Below, piece by piece: positions 19,588 through 28,722 of a DNA stretch of 45,647 bases. The stretch covers positions 1 through 45,647 of the forward strand of contig JAFZXN010000068.1 in assembly GCA_017616695.1 (NCBI GenBank), read 5' to 3'. The first letter of the stretch is position 1. Each line of letters starts with the position of its first letter. The notes under the pieces were generated by a model, which made no database searches, had not been told where the DNA came from, and saw nothing but the letters and a program-made list of their open reading frames with translations. The DNA is from Clostridia bacterium. Lineage in GTDB: Bacteria; Bacillota; Clostridia; Christensenellales; Borkfalkiaceae. The position numbers were made by a program, and so were the translations under genes.

Positions 19588-22500
19588 TCACTCGTCGTCG
19601 GGGAGATCTTCGAGATCTTCAAACCCGTCGATGTCGCTGTAATCGTCGTCTTCACCGAGGATATCGTCGCTCTTGAACTCGAAAGCGTCGTCGGTATCGA
19701 AGGCGTCCATATCGTCGAAGATATCGGTATCTTCGATCTCTTCGGGTTCTTCCTCGATAGCAAGTTCGACCTGTTCGGTCTTTTCGGGCTTCTCGTTGTT
19801 GAGAAGTCTTTCGTCGACCTCGTCGTCCTCAAGTTCTTTCAAAGCGATCTCCTCACCCGTTTCGGTAAGGACTTTCATATCGAGCGCAAGGCTCTGCAAT
19901 TCCTTGAGCAACACCTTGAACGATGCGGGTATGCCCGGTTCGGAAATATCGTCGCCGCGTAAAATGGAATCGTACGTTTTGATCCTGCCGACGACGTCGT
20001 CCGACTTGACGGTCAATATCTCCTGAAGAATGTGCGCCGCGCCGTAAGCTTCGAGCGCCCAGACTTCCATTTCGCCGAAACGCTGACCGCCGAACTGCGC
20101 TTTACCGCCGAGCGGCTGCTGCGTGATGAGCGAATACGGGCCTATCGACCTTGCGTGTATCTTATCGTCTACGAGGTGGTGCAGTTTTATCATATACATC
20201 TGCCCGACGGTGACTCTGTTTTCAAAGGGTTCGCCCGTCCTGCCGTCGTAGAGCTGGATCTTTCCGTCGACCTCGCCCTGCGGGTTGACGAAATGATTTT
20301 CTTCAAGTAATTCTTTTATGTCTTTTTCGGTCGCGCCGTCGAAAACGGGGGTGGCTATCTTCCAGCCGAGCTGTTTACAAACGAGCCCGAGGTGTACTTC
20401 GAGCACCTGACCTATGTTCATTCGGGAAGGAACGCCCAAGGGGTTCAACACGACCTGCAACGGAGTGCCGTCGGCAAGGAAAGGCATATCGGATTTAGGC
20501 AATATCCTCGAAATAACGCCCTTGTTGCCGTGGCGGCCCGCCATCTTGTCGCCTACGGAGATCTTACGCTTTTGAGCGACGTAAACTCTTACGAGCTTAT
20601 TGACGCCGGGCGCAAGTTCGTCCTTGTTGGCGCGGGTAAATATTTTAACGTCGACTACTATACCGCTTTCGCCGTGCGGAACGCGCAAAGACGTATCTCT
20701 TACTTCTCTCGCCTTCTCGCCGAAGATGGCGCGGAGCAATCTTTCGTCGGGAGTAAGTTCGGTCTCGCCCTTGGGGGTGACTTTACCTACGAGTATGTCG
20801 CCGCTCATGACTTCGGCGCCTATTCTTACGATACCGTCTTCGTCGAGGTCTTTCAAAGCGTCCTCGCCGACGTTGGGTATCTCGCGGGTGATCTCTTCTT
20901 CACCGAGCTTGGTGTCGCGGGCTTCGGTCTCGTGTTCTTCTATGTGGATAGAAGTGAAAACGTCGTCCATGACGAGCTCTTCGGATAAAAGTATAGCGTC
21001 TTCGTAGTTATAGCCTTCCCAGGTCATAAATCCGACGAGCACGTTCCTGCCGAGGGCAAGTTCGCCGTTTACGGTCGCGGGACCGTCGGCAATGATGTCG
21101 CCCTTTTTGACTCTGTCGCCTTTGGAGACGATAGGTCTTTGGTTAAGGCAGGTGCCTTGGTTGGAACGCTGGAATCTCTTCAACGGATATTCGTACGTCT
21201 TGCCGTCGTCGCCGTTGATAACGACTTTGTCGCCGCCCGCGGTAGCTATCTCGCCGTCGGCCTCGGCTATACTCATAACGCCGGAGTCGTAAGCTATCTT
21301 CGCTTCGATACCCGTGCCGACTATGGCGTTTTCGGGTTTCAGCAGCGGGACCGCCTGACGTTGCATGTTGGAGCCCATGAGCGCACGGTGGCTGTCGTCC
21401 GTTTCCAAAAACGGTATGAGCGCCGTAGCGACGGAAACGAGCTGCTTGGGCGAAACGTCCATATAGTCGATCTCGTCGGCGGGGGCCTCGGTTATGTCTT
21501 CGCGCTTACGGCAGGAGACTCTTTCGTTTACGAAATGATTGTTTTCGTCGAGCGGCTCGTTAGCCTGCGCCACGACGTAATTATCTTCTTCGTCCGCCGT
21601 CATGTAATCGACCTCGTCGGTGACGACGCCGTCTTTTACTCTCCTGTACGGCGATTCGATAAAGCCGTACTCGTTGACTTTGGCGTAAGTGGTGAGAGAA
21701 GATATCAAACCTATGTTCTGACCTTCGGGCGTCTCTATCGGACACATTCTGCCGTAGTGCGTATAGTGAACGTCACGGACTTCGAAGGTGGCTCTTTCTC
21801 TGTTAAGGCCGCCCGGGCCGAGCGCCGAAAGCTTTCTCTTATGCGTAAGTTCGGCTATCGGGTTGGTCTGGTCCATAAACTGCGACAACTGCGACGAACC
21901 GAAGAATTCCTTTATCGCCGACGTTACGGGGCGAATGTTGATAAGAGCCTGCGGCGTAACGTCTTTGGGATCCTGCGTACCCATTCTTTCACGGATAAGA
22001 CGTTCGAGCCTCGAGATACCGACTCTGAACTGATTCTGCAAAAGTTCGCCTACCGAACGGACGCGGCGGTTGCCGAGGTGGTCGATATTGTCGCACGAAC
22101 CTATACCGAAGTTAAGGTCGAGATTCAAAGATATCTGCGCGACTATATCGTCGACGGTGATATGCTTATGGTTGAGTTTTTCCAAAAGGGGCTTGACCGT
22201 CTTTTTCTGTTCGGCGGAAAGCTTGACTATCGACTTGTCGTCGAGATAGCGGAAGAACTCCACGCACGCTACGACGAAATTTTCTCTTTGCTGTCTGCGT
22301 TTTTCGGCGTTCTTTCTGTCTTCGGGCTTTTCTTCGCCTTCGGAAACGGTCTCTTCGGTATAATAAAGAGCGTTGATCCTATCGGTGTAATCCGAGGCGA
22401 CCTGCTCGACCGGTTTTTGCATAGCGGCGGCGGAGATCTCTTCGGCAAACAAAAGCGAAGGATAATGTATGGTGTCGATAAGCCCGAACTTCTTGGGGTT

Positions 22501-23556
22501 TTCGCCCGTAACGACTTTGAAGCTTACCGTGTTGTTGGCTATTATCTTGTGGGGACCGTCTTTGGTGGCGACCATCACCTGGTTTACGCCCGCGTTCTGG
22601 ATCTCGCGCGCAAGCTCGTGGGAAACGACCGTTCCCTTTACGGCGAGTATCTCACCGTCGGGAGAAACGACGTCTTCCGCAAGCGTAAGCCCGACTATCC
22701 TGACGGACATTTTCAAGCGCTTGTCGAATTTATATCTGCCGACTCTCGCCAGATCGTAACGGCGGGAATCGAAGAACAAGTTGCGGAGATTGATCTTTAC
22801 CGCGTCGTCGTTGGGTATTTCGCCCGGGCGCAGACGACGATAAAGCTCGAAAAGGCCTTCCTTTTCGTTCTTGGTGGAGTCGCGTTCCAAAGTGGCGGCG
22901 ATCATATCGTCGTTATTGAACAAAGAAACTATCTCTTCGTTCTCGCCGATGCCGAGCGCACGCAAAAGCACGGTGACGGGGAGTTTTCTCGTCCTGTCTA
23001 CCTTTACCCAGAGAACGTGCGAAGAATCCTGCTCGAATTCAAGCCACGCGCCGCGATTGGGAATGACCGTCGTGCCGAAGAGCTTCTTGCCCGCTTTATC
23101 GACCTGAAAACTGTTGTAAACGCCCGGAGAACGAACGAGCTGAGAAACTATGACTCTCTCCGCCCCGTTGATAATGAACGAACCGTTGTTCGTCATTTTG
23201 GGGAGCTCGCCCATAAACACGTCGTGATCGATAACTACGTCCGTCACTTTGTTGACGAGACGCACTTTGACTTTAAGCGGAATAGCGTAAGTTGCGTCGC
23301 GGTCGCGGCACTCCTTTTCGCTGTATTTGGGGTTGTCGATCACCTCATGATCAAGAAAGTAAAGCTCGAAGTGGTCGGAATAGTCGGTTATCGGTGAGAA
23401 ATCCTCAAAGACCTCGGCTATGCCCTCGTCTATAAAAGCTTTGTAGGAATCCTGCTGGACTTCTACAAGGTTAGGTATCTCCAAAGGCTCCTTTATCCTT
23501 GAAAAGGACTTCCTTTCGATTTTACCGAACATTGACGACGGTAATACACGTGACAT
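19588..23556 (-). CDS. rpoB: DNA-directed RNA polymerase subunit beta
   Basis: Beta forms much of the RNA polymerase active-site cleft and the rifampicin pocket. This protein has 1322 residues, more than the roughly 1190 of Bacillus subtilis. The rifampicin cluster (about 551-600) has wild-type residues Asp562, His572 and Ser577 (E. coli 516, 526 and 531), so rifampicin sensitivity is predicted. Part of the extra length is a charged segment at about 402-428. The rest is a very acidic C-terminal tail of about 55 residues dominated by Asp and Glu. The start ATG follows AGGAG. Unlike the usual order, no rplJ-rplL precedes it; a divergent rqcP does. Confidence 0.98.
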   Translation of the reverse strand: MSRVLPSSMFGKIERKSFSRIKEPLEIPNLVEVQQDSYKAFIDEGIAEVFEDFSPITDYSDHFELYFLDHEVIDNPKYSEKECRDRDATYAIPLKVKVRLVNKVTDVVIDHDVFMGELPKMTNNGSFIINGAERVIVSQLVRSPGVYNSFQVDKAGKKLFGTTVIPNRGAWLEFEQDSSHVLWVKVDRTRKLPVTVLLRALGIGENEEIVSLFNNDDMIAATLERDSTKNEKEGLFELYRRLRPGEIPNDDAVKINLRNLFFDSRRYDLARVGRYKFDKRLKMSVRIVGLTLAEDVVSPDGEILAVKGTVVSHELAREIQNAGVNQVMVATKDGPHKIIANNTVSFKVVTGENPKKFGLIDTIHYPSLLFAEEISAAAMQKPVEQVASDYTDRINALYYTEETVSEGEEKPEDRKNAEKRRQQRENFVVACVEFFRYLDDKSIVKLSAEQKKTVKPLLEKLNHKHITVDDIVAQISLNLDLNFGIGSCDNIDHLGNRRVRSVGELLQNQFRVGISRLERLIRERMGTQDPKDVTPQALINIRPVTSAIKEFFGSSQLSQFMDQTNPIAELTHKRKLSALGPGGLNRERATFEVRDVHYTHYGRMCPIETPEGQNIGLISSLTTYAKVNEYGFIESPYRRVKDGVVTDEVDYMTADEEDNYVVAQANEPLDENNHFVNERVSCRKREDITEAPADEIDYMDVSPKQLVSVATALIPFLETDDSHRALMGSNMQRQAVPLLKPENAIVGTGIEAKIAYDSGVMSIAEADGEIATAGGDKVVINGDDGKTYEYPLKRFQRSNQGTCLNQRPIVSKGDRVKKGDIIADGPATVNGELALGRNVLVGFMTWEGYNYEDAILLSEELVMDDVFTSIHIEEHETEARDTKLGEEEITREIPNVGEDALKDLDEDGIVRIGAEVMSGDILVGKVTPKGETELTPDERLLRAIFGEKAREVRDTSLRVPHGESGIVVDVKIFTRANKDELAPGVNKLVRVYVAQKRKISVGDKMAGRHGNKGVISRILPKSDMPFLADGTPLQVVLNPLGVPSRMNIGQVLEVHLGLVCKQLGWKIATPVFDGATEKDIKELLEENHFVNPQGEVDGKIQLYDGRTGEPFENRVTVGQMYMIKLHHLVDDKIHARSIGPYSLITQQPLGGKAQFGGQRFGEMEVWALEAYGAAHILQEILTVKSDDVVGRIKTYDSILRGDDISEPGIPASFKVLLKELQSLALDMKVLTETGEEIALKELEDDEVDERLLNNEKPEKTEQVELAIEEEPEEIEDTDIFDDMDAFDTDDAFEFKSDDILGEDDDYSDIDGFEDLEDLPDDE

Positions 23557-23726
23557 TAAATCCCGCTCCTTGAAAAAATTTTTGTCTGCCTGTTGCTTTT
23601 TGACGCGATCGGTGCTATAATAATTACAGGCTTAAATGCAAAATCCGCTATTTTCCTACTGTTTTTGCCCGACGAAAATGCGAAAAGGGCAGAAGAGGAC
23701 AATTATGGATTTTACAGCATTTATTT

Positions 23727-23755
23727 ATTGTACACAATAGGCAAGTTTTTGTCAA
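23727..23755 (-). promoter_or_regulatory. Predicted sigma-A promoter of rpoB-rpoC
   Basis: On the minus strand TTGACA (23750-23755) and TACAAT (23727-23732) are 17 bp apart. The leader to rpoB would be about 165 bases. Confidence 0.7.
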
Positions 23756-23804
23756 GACTTTTAATAAGGTTTTACGATTTTTTATCGGAATTTTTTAAGG
23801 TGTC

Positions 23805-24044
23805 ATGCGATTAGACAAATTTCTCAAAGTTTCGCGCATTCTAAAAAGGCGCACGGTAGCAAAAGAAGCTTGCGACGGCGGTAAAGTCCTCGTCAACGAC
23901 AAAGAGGCCAAACCCGCCCACGAATTAAAGCTCGGCGACGTCGTCGAGATACGCTTTGCAAGCGGCGGAGTGAAGTTCGAGGTCCTCGCCTTTTTGAACT
24001 CCACCAAAAAAGAAGACGCGGAGAAAATGTACAGACTGCTTTAA
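23805..24044 (+). CDS. rqcP: S4-domain RNA-binding protein RqcP (YabO family)
   Basis: RqcP works with RqcH on stalled 50S subunits, helping add alanine tails to nascent chains in ribosome quality control. The 79-residue protein is one S4 domain: MRLDKFLKVSRILKRRTVAK at the start, then GGKVLVNDKEAKPAHELKLGD, and a TTKKEE-like end (TKKEDAEKMYRLL). It matches Bacillus YabO in length and layout. It starts at an ATG shortly after AAGG. It is divergent from rpoB and stands alone; a hairpin follows its stop directly. Confidence 0.88.
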   Translation: MRLDKFLKVSRILKRRTVAKEACDGGKVLVNDKEAKPAHELKLGDVVEIRFASGGVKFEVLAFLNSTKKEDAEKMYRLL

Positions 24045-24260
24045 CGCGTTTTTTGTCAGTACAAAAAACGAACGTATTTCGCAGGCCGCTATCGGTCGGG
24101 CGGTTTTGCCGACAAACGATGCTATTATAATTGTATCAGACGGCACTTGTCTGCTAACATCATACCGCAGCGCACGGGCGGTTGAGTGCCAACGCACGCA
24201 CACTTCACGTTGCCATAGGCAACACTTCATTAATTATATAATTACTTAACGACCGCAATT

Positions 24261-24289
24261 TGCGAATTGCGAATTGCGAATTGCGAATT
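24261..24289. repeat. Four tandem copies of a 7-bp unit (GCGAATT)
   Basis: The heptamer TGCGAAT/GCGAATT is repeated four times without change. It lies 40 bp before ispDF, so copy-number change could affect spacing of its expression signals. Confidence 0.85.
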
Positions 24290-24291
24290 TA

Positions 24292-24310
24292 TTATTATAT
24301 TATATAATAA
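24292..24310. repeat. 19-bp AT palindrome upstream of ispDF
   Basis: TTATTATAT-T-ATATAATAA is a perfect 9+1+9 palindrome that ends 18 bases before the ispDF start. It could be an operator or simply low-complexity DNA. Confidence 0.5.
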
Positions 24311-24328
24311 GGAATACTCCCTTCCCCA

Positions 24329-25438
24329 ATGTTATCCGTTATAATCACCGCCGCGGGTAGCGGCACGAGAGCCAAACTCGACAAAAACAAAGTATTGTTC
24401 GACCTTAACGGCGAGACCGTTCTCGAAAGAGCGGTCAAGGCTTTTTTGCCCGTCGAAGGCTTAAAAGAGCTTATCGTCACGGCAAATGCCGACGACGAAA
24501 AGACTTTTATTTCCCTTTTATCGCCTTTGAGCGACAAGATAAAAGTCGTTCTCGGCGGGGCGACTCGCACGCAATCGGTCAAAAACGCGCTTGACTCGGT
24601 AAGCGGAAAATACGTTCTTATTCACGACGCCGCCCGCCCGTTCGTAAGTAACGAACTCATAAAAAGGGTTGTCGACAAAGTTACGACGGCAGGCTCCGCC
24701 GTGCCCGTTATCTTATCGACCGATACTTTGGGCTTCGGAAACGGTAAAATAGAATCCGTCAGGCGCAACGGCTGCTATCGCATACAGACTCCGCAGGCGT
24801 TTGAAACGGCGCTTATCAAAAAGGCTTACGCGAGCATCACCGACTCGGACGACTTTACCGACGACAGCGGCGTCTACGCGAAATATATCGCCCCCGCGGA
24901 AACGGTCGAAGGAGAGGAGAACAATATAAAGCTCACCTATCCGAGCGATTTTGCCGCAAAAAAAAGCCGCGTCGGAACGGGCTTCGATCTTCACCGCCTC
25001 GTCGAAGGCAGAAAACTCATTTTGGGCGGCGTCGAGATACCGCATAATAAAGGTCTTTTGGGCCACAGCGACGCCGACGTTCTGACTCACGCCGTTATGG
25101 ACGCGCTGTTATCTTCAGTTGCCGAAAGAGACATCGGCTATCACTTCCCCGACACCGACGAAAAATACCGCGGCGCAGACAGTATGAAACTGCTCGAAAA
25201 AGTGATGGAAATAGTCAAAAAACACGGCTATAAGCCCGTTAACGTGGCGGCGGTCGTCATGGCGGAAAAGCCGAAGCTTATGAAATTCGTGCCGGCGATG
25301 ACCGAAAATCTCGCCAAAGCGCTATCTATCCCCGCGGCCGACGTAGGCATAACCTGCACCACTTTGGAAGGGCTCGGAATCATCGGCGAAGAACAGGCTA
25401 TCGCCGTAAGATGCGACGCGCTCGTCGAAACTTTTTAA
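24329..25438 (+). CDS. ispDF: Bifunctional IspD/IspF of the MEP isoprenoid pathway
   Basis: The fusion carries out two non-consecutive steps of the MEP pathway: IspD joins CTP to methylerythritol phosphate, and IspF forms the cyclodiphosphate. Residues 1-213 are IspD (IITAAGSGTRA nucleotide loop, DAARPF at 100-105, TPQAF). Residues 214-369 are IspF, with the zinc ligands Asp220 and His222 in FDLH and His254 in LTHA, plus GHSDADV and HFPDTD. Total length (369) is normal for ispDF fusions. The start has only a distant AAGG and no good ribosome site, but conserved IspD sequence begins right there. Confidence 0.95.
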   Translation: MLSVIITAAGSGTRAKLDKNKVLFDLNGETVLERAVKAFLPVEGLKELIVTANADDEKTFISLLSPLSDKIKVVLGGATRTQSVKNALDSVSGKYVLIHDAARPFVSNELIKRVVDKVTTAGSAVPVILSTDTLGFGNGKIESVRRNGCYRIQTPQAFETALIKKAYASITDSDDFTDDSGVYAKYIAPAETVEGEENNIKLTYPSDFAAKKSRVGTGFDLHRLVEGRKLILGGVEIPHNKGLLGHSDADVLTHAVMDALLSSVAERDIGYHFPDTDEKYRGADSMKLLEKVMEIVKKHGYKPVNVAAVVMAEKPKLMKFVPAMTENLAKALSIPAADVGITCTTLEGLGIIGEEQAIAVRCDALVETF

Positions 25439-25449
25439 TAAAAAATCGC

Positions 25450-25467
25450 CGATGATCGACCTATAGC
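25450..25467. repeat. Reverse-oriented copy of the dispersed intergenic motif
   Basis: The reverse complement reads GCTATAGGTCGATCATCG, matching the motif at 4726-4743 apart from a few bases. It lies in the short ispDF-acetyltransferase gap. Confidence 0.4.
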
Positions 25468-25490
25468 CCCGTTTTTTGATTTTTTAAACG

Positions 25491-26111
25491 ATGAATATGC
25501 AGAACGTAGAAGAAAAATTACATTCAGGCAAACTGTACCTTCCGACCGAAAGCGATATTACGGAAATTCAACAAGCCTGCCTCGAAAAACTGTACGACTA
25601 TAACGCCACCCGCCCTTGCGAGGCGGAAAAGCGAAAGACGCTCCTTAAAGAAATGTTCGCCGAAATAGGTGAAAACTGCTATATCGAGCCGCCTTTTCAC
25701 GCCAATTTCGGCGGCAGGCATTGCCATTTCGGCAACGACGTCTACGCCAATTTCAACCTTACGCTCGTCGACGACACGCATATCTACGTCGGCGATAATA
25801 CCATGTTTGCGCCCAACGTCACCGTGGCAACGGCGTCGCACCCTATTCTTCCGTCTTTAAGACGGTATCAATGCCAATACAATCTGCCCGTTAAAATAGG
25901 CAAAAACTGTTGGCTGGGCGCGGGCGTTATCGTTTTACCCGGCGTGACTATCGGCGATAACGCCGTGATAGGCGCGGGCAGCGTGGTAACGCACGATATC
26001 CCAAGTAACGTAGTCGCCTACGGCACACCCTGCCGCGTCATCAGAAAGATAGACGAGCGCGACGAAAAGTATTATTATAAAGACCGCCCGATAAAGGGAA
26101 ATATCATATAG
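25491..26111 (+). CDS. Sugar O-acetyltransferase of the maltose/galactoside (Maa/LacA) hexapeptide family
   Basis: The 206-residue protein is predicted to acetylate a sugar with acetyl-CoA. It has the Maa domain at the N-terminus, then NFGGRHCHFGNDVYANFN and a left-handed beta-helix built from hexapeptide repeats (IGKNCWLGAGVIVLPGVTIG, then IGDNAVIGAGSVV). The catalytic His is His117 in TASHP. It ends near GTPCRVIRKI, as in LacA/Maa. Neither this ATG nor the one two codons later has a clear ribosome site. It lies 52 bp after ispDF and may be cotranscribed. The true acceptor sugar cannot be told. Confidence 0.88.
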   Translation: MNMQNVEEKLHSGKLYLPTESDITEIQQACLEKLYDYNATRPCEAEKRKTLLKEMFAEIGENCYIEPPFHANFGGRHCHFGNDVYANFNLTLVDDTHIYVGDNTMFAPNVTVATASHPILPSLRRYQCQYNLPVKIGKNCWLGAGVIVLPGVTIGDNAVIGAGSVVTHDIPSNVVAYGTPCRVIRKIDERDEKYYYKDRPIKGNII

Positions 26112-26167
26112 ATTTTCCCCTCGTCTTTCCCGTCGCCCGTCGGCAAATTATCGATATAGTATATAAG

Positions 26168-26212
26168 AAAGCCCCCTCGGCCGCTTTTTCTCCGCGACCG
26201 AGGGGGCTTTTT
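26168..26212. terminator. Bidirectional intrinsic terminator
   Basis: AAAGCCCCCTCGG (26168-26180) pairs perfectly with CCGAGGGGGCTTT (26198-26210), with T-runs on both strands. It ends the acetyltransferase transcript and, on minus, rarA. Confidence 0.88.
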
Positions 26213-26255
26213 CACGATCTGCCACACTAAACTTCCGATAAAACCTTCTTTCCTG

Positions 26256-27584
26256 CTATTTATGCTTTTTCTTCCAATCTTTTATCTCGTCGAGGCGAGT
26301 CTTGATGCGGCCTTCGACGCCTTCTTCCGTCGGATAATAATACTGTTTATCCTTTAAACTGTCGGGAAGGCACTGCATAGCGGTAAGGTGGTCTTCGTAG
26401 TCGTGTGCGTACTGATAGCCCTTACCGTAACCAAGCTCCTTCATAAGCTTCGTCGGCGCGTTACGGATAACGAGCGGAACGGGCTCGGCAAGCATTTCGA
26501 CGGCGTCCTTTTTGGCGAGCATATACGCCACGTCGAGCGAGTTGGATTTGGGCGCGACCGCAAGATACACCACCGCGTGCGTAAGATGCACGGAGCACTC
26601 GGGCATACCGATAAAATGACACGCCTGATAAGCCGCCACGGCTATCTCGAGAGCTTTCGGATCGGCAAGGCCCACGTCTTCGCTCGCAAACCGCACCACT
26701 CTGCGCGCGACGTAAAGAGGATCTTCGCCCGCCTCGAGCATACGCGCCAGCCAATACACCGCCGCGTCGGGATCGGAATTTCTCATCGACTTATGGAGCG
26801 CGGAGATAAGATTGTAATGTTCTTCGCCCGTTTTGTCGTATAAAAGCGACTTTTTGGACGTGCATTGTTCAATGGTCTCCTTCGTGACGATGGTCTCCGT
26901 TTCGCGAGTCTCGCCGTTCAAAACCGCCATTTCGAGCGTGGAAAGCGCGCTCCTTGCGTCGCCGTTGGCGAAATTTGCTATCATTTCAAGGCATTCGTCG
27001 TCTATTTTGACGTTCATATCCTTAAAGCCCTGCTTGCTTTCGACGGCGCGTTTTAATAAGCCGACGAGTTCTTCGGGCTTTAACGCCTGCAAAACGAACA
27101 CTTTACAGCGCGACAAAAGAGCGCCGTTTACTTCGAACGACGGGTTTTCGGTCGTCGCCCCGATAAGGATTATACTGCCCTTTTCTACGAACGGCAAGAA
27201 CGCGTCCTGCTGGGCGCGGTTAAAGCGGTGTATCTCGTCCACGAAAAGTATGGTCTTTTCACCGAAACGACGGTTTTTCTCCGCCTGCTCCATTACCTGC
27301 TTTATCTCTTTTATACCGCTCGTCACCGCGGAAAAATCGATAAATTTCGCGTCCGTTCGGTTAGCGATGATACGCGCAAGCGTGGTTTTCCCAACGCCCG
27401 GCGGGCCCCAGAATATCATCGAGCCTATCTTATCGCTTTCGATAAGGTTCCTTAAGACCTTGCCTTTTGCAAGAAGATGAGTCTGCCCGACGAATTCGTT
27501 CAAAGTTTTAGGCCTTAACCTCGACGCGAGCGGTTGGCTCTGATCGTTTGAAAACATATTCTGCTGTTCGTTTATATCCAACAC
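26256..27584 (-). CDS. rarA: Replication-associated recombination protein RarA (MgsA), AAA+ ATPase
   Basis: RarA is a clamp-loader-like ATPase that acts at stalled replication forks. The 442-residue protein begins with a short tail, then SRLRPKTLNEFVGQ. Walker A is GPPGVGKT (60-67), Walker B is ILFVDEIH (112-119), and GATTENPSFEVN follows as in the family. The C-terminal tetramerisation part includes the YQYAHDY line and a YYYPTEEG line. The start is a GTG (27582-27584) nine bases after AGAGG. It is a single gene with its own promoter at 27718-27746. Confidence 0.93.
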   Translation of the reverse strand: MLDINEQQNMFSNDQSQPLASRLRPKTLNEFVGQTHLLAKGKVLRNLIESDKIGSMIFWGPPGVGKTTLARIIANRTDAKFIDFSAVTSGIKEIKQVMEQAEKNRRFGEKTILFVDEIHRFNRAQQDAFLPFVEKGSIILIGATTENPSFEVNGALLSRCKVFVLQALKPEELVGLLKRAVESKQGFKDMNVKIDDECLEMIANFANGDARSALSTLEMAVLNGETRETETIVTKETIEQCTSKKSLLYDKTGEEHYNLISALHKSMRNSDPDAAVYWLARMLEAGEDPLYVARRVVRFASEDVGLADPKALEIAVAAYQACHFIGMPECSVHLTHAVVYLAVAPKSNSLDVAYMLAKKDAVEMLAEPVPLVIRNAPTKLMKELGYGKGYQYAHDYEDHLTAMQCLPDSLKDKQYYYPTEEGVEGRIKTRLDEIKDWKKKHK

Positions 27585-27616
27585 GGTTTTTGACCTCTCT
27601 TATACTGAAAAACGTA

Positions 27617-27636
27617 CGTTAATCGACTTATATCGC
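27617..27636. repeat. Reverse-oriented copy of the dispersed motif in the rarA leader
   Basis: The reverse complement reads CGATATAAGTCGATTAACG, close to the motif at 4726-4743. Here it lies in the predicted 5' untranslated leader of rarA. Confidence 0.35.
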
Positions 27637-27717
27637 GACTTTTGTTTGCGGTGTGCCGCCGCCCGCCGATATCTTGAGCCGCGGTCTTCGTTTTTTTACG
27701 CGCTTTTATCCGCTTAT

Positions 27718-27746
27718 ATTTTATAATATAATCCGCCGATAGTCAA
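27718..27746 (-). promoter_or_regulatory. Predicted sigma-A promoter of rarA
   Basis: On the minus strand TTGACT (27741-27746) and TAAAAT (27718-27723) are 17 bp apart. The leader to rarA is about 125 bases. Confidence 0.65.
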
Positions 27747-27820
27747 GGATATTTATCTCTTTGCTTTTTTGATGGCGGCGAAAAGCCGTCGAAAAAGCAA
27801 TTGCGTTACGCATTGATATT

Positions 27821-28660
27821 TCAAAGTTTTTTGTAAATATCGTCCGCGGCGGCGCCGATAGCTTTGCTTTCATCGATAGAACACGACTTAAGTACGGACT
27901 TTTCAGGTTTCCCCCAGACGTCGAAGATATGCGGGCCTATCCACTCGTTTTTCACGCAAACGTCTTCCACGGCCGAAACGAGGCTTTTTACGGCTTTTTT
28001 CGGCGGCGGGAACAATAGCTTTATGCCTATTTTCACTATCGGGTTTATTAACTTCGGATAGTGGTTGGTCATGTTGGTAAGCGTCACGCCGGGGTGCGCC
28101 ACCGATAATTTTGCGGCGGTCTGCGCCCCGAAATATTCGTAAGCGGCAAAGGTAAGAAAGCGCTTGGAATTGCCGTAGATGAGCGAACTTTTCTTTCGCG
28201 TGGAATAATCTACGTCCGAAAAGTCGGCTTTCCCGTATCGGTGCGCGATACTGCTCGTTAAAACGACTTTATCCACCGTGCCCGCTTCGGTAAGCTTTCT
28301 TAAAAGGTAATACTGCGAAACGAAGTTTACCGTAAACACGTTGTTATACCCCGTATTTAAGACGGTAAGCGGCACGTTATATACGCCCGCGTTAAGGAAC
28401 AAAGCGTCGATATGTTCGCCTATAAGCGCGTTAACGGCACTTTTTACGCTGTCGATATCGCTAAGGTCACACCTTAAACGCCTGATGCGGCAATAAGGGT
28501 GGGCCTTGAATATCTCGTCCATTAAGGCAAGCGATTTATTCTCGTTCCTGTCTAAAAGCAGCAAGTCGTAATTTTCGGCCAGCTCGTGGCAAAGAAGCTT
28601 CCCGAGCCCGCCCGTTGCGCCCGTTACGGCGACAAGTTTTCTTTTAGTTTCGGTTTGCAT
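27821..28660 (-). CDS. Short-chain dehydrogenase/reductase (SDR)
   Basis: This is an NAD(P)-dependent oxidoreductase of about 279 residues with a Rossmann fold. It shows the glycine motif TGATGGLG near the N-terminus, LDRNENK after beta-2, CDLSD, LFLNAGVY (NAG motif), and the catalytic Ser of VVLTSSIAHR with YGNSK (YxxxK). I chose the ATG at 28658-28660; a GTG two codons upstream is possible, and neither has a clear ribosome site. The layout resembles the retinol dehydrogenase/protochlorophyllide reductase branch of SDRs, so a hydrophobic substrate is possible, but the substrate is unknown. It lies about 60 bp downstream of the esterase lipoprotein on the same strand, probably in one operon. 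Confidence 0.85.
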   Translation of the reverse strand: MQTETKRKLVAVTGATGGLGKLLCHELAENYDLLLLDRNENKSLALMDEIFKAHPYCRIRRLRCDLSDIDSVKSAVNALIGEHIDALFLNAGVYNVPLTVLNTGYNNVFTVNFVSQYYLLRKLTEAGTVDKVVLTSSIAHRYGKADFSDVDYSTRKKSSLIYGNSKRFLTFAAYEYFGAQTAAKLSVAHPGVTLTNMTNHYPKLINPIVKIGIKLLFPPPKKAVKSLVSAVEDVCVKNEWIGPHIFDVWGKPEKSVLKSCSIDESKAIGAAADDIYKKL

Positions 28661-28722
28661 AAACACCAGCTTGATTTCGTCGGTTTTTCTCTTGGCGGAA
28701 AACGCGTTTCCCGCGGCAAGTT

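Larger units (their letters stand above)
24045..24328. other. Intergenic mosaic of hairpins and short tandem repeats
   Basis: No gene was found. In order it holds a 10-bp hairpin CGTTTTTTGT-CAGT-ACAAAAAACG (24047-24070), a TATAAT box (24126-24131) without a good -35, a GTTGCC-ATA-GGCAAC hairpin (24209-24223), a tandem repeat and an AT palindrome. The patchwork resembles accumulated small repeat elements. Confidence 0.6.

Noticed and set aside
21139-23397. 752-codon open frame on plus opposite rpoB
   Set aside because: It is a shadow of rpoB's codon use: no ribosome site, no family motif, and rpoB is certain on the other strand. The same holds for the frames at 17364-18662 (opposite rpoC) and 11121-12143 (opposite tuf).
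23616-23640. TTGACG...TATAAT as a plus-strand promoter for rqcP
   Set aside because: The spacing is only 10 bp, too short for sigma-A, and the site lies about 170 bases upstream of the gene inside the rpoB leader.
27765-27800. Inverted repeat downstream of the SDR as its terminator
   Set aside because: Pairing on the minus strand has two A-C mismatches and no downstream T-run; it pairs better (through G-U) on the plus strand, where no gene ends.
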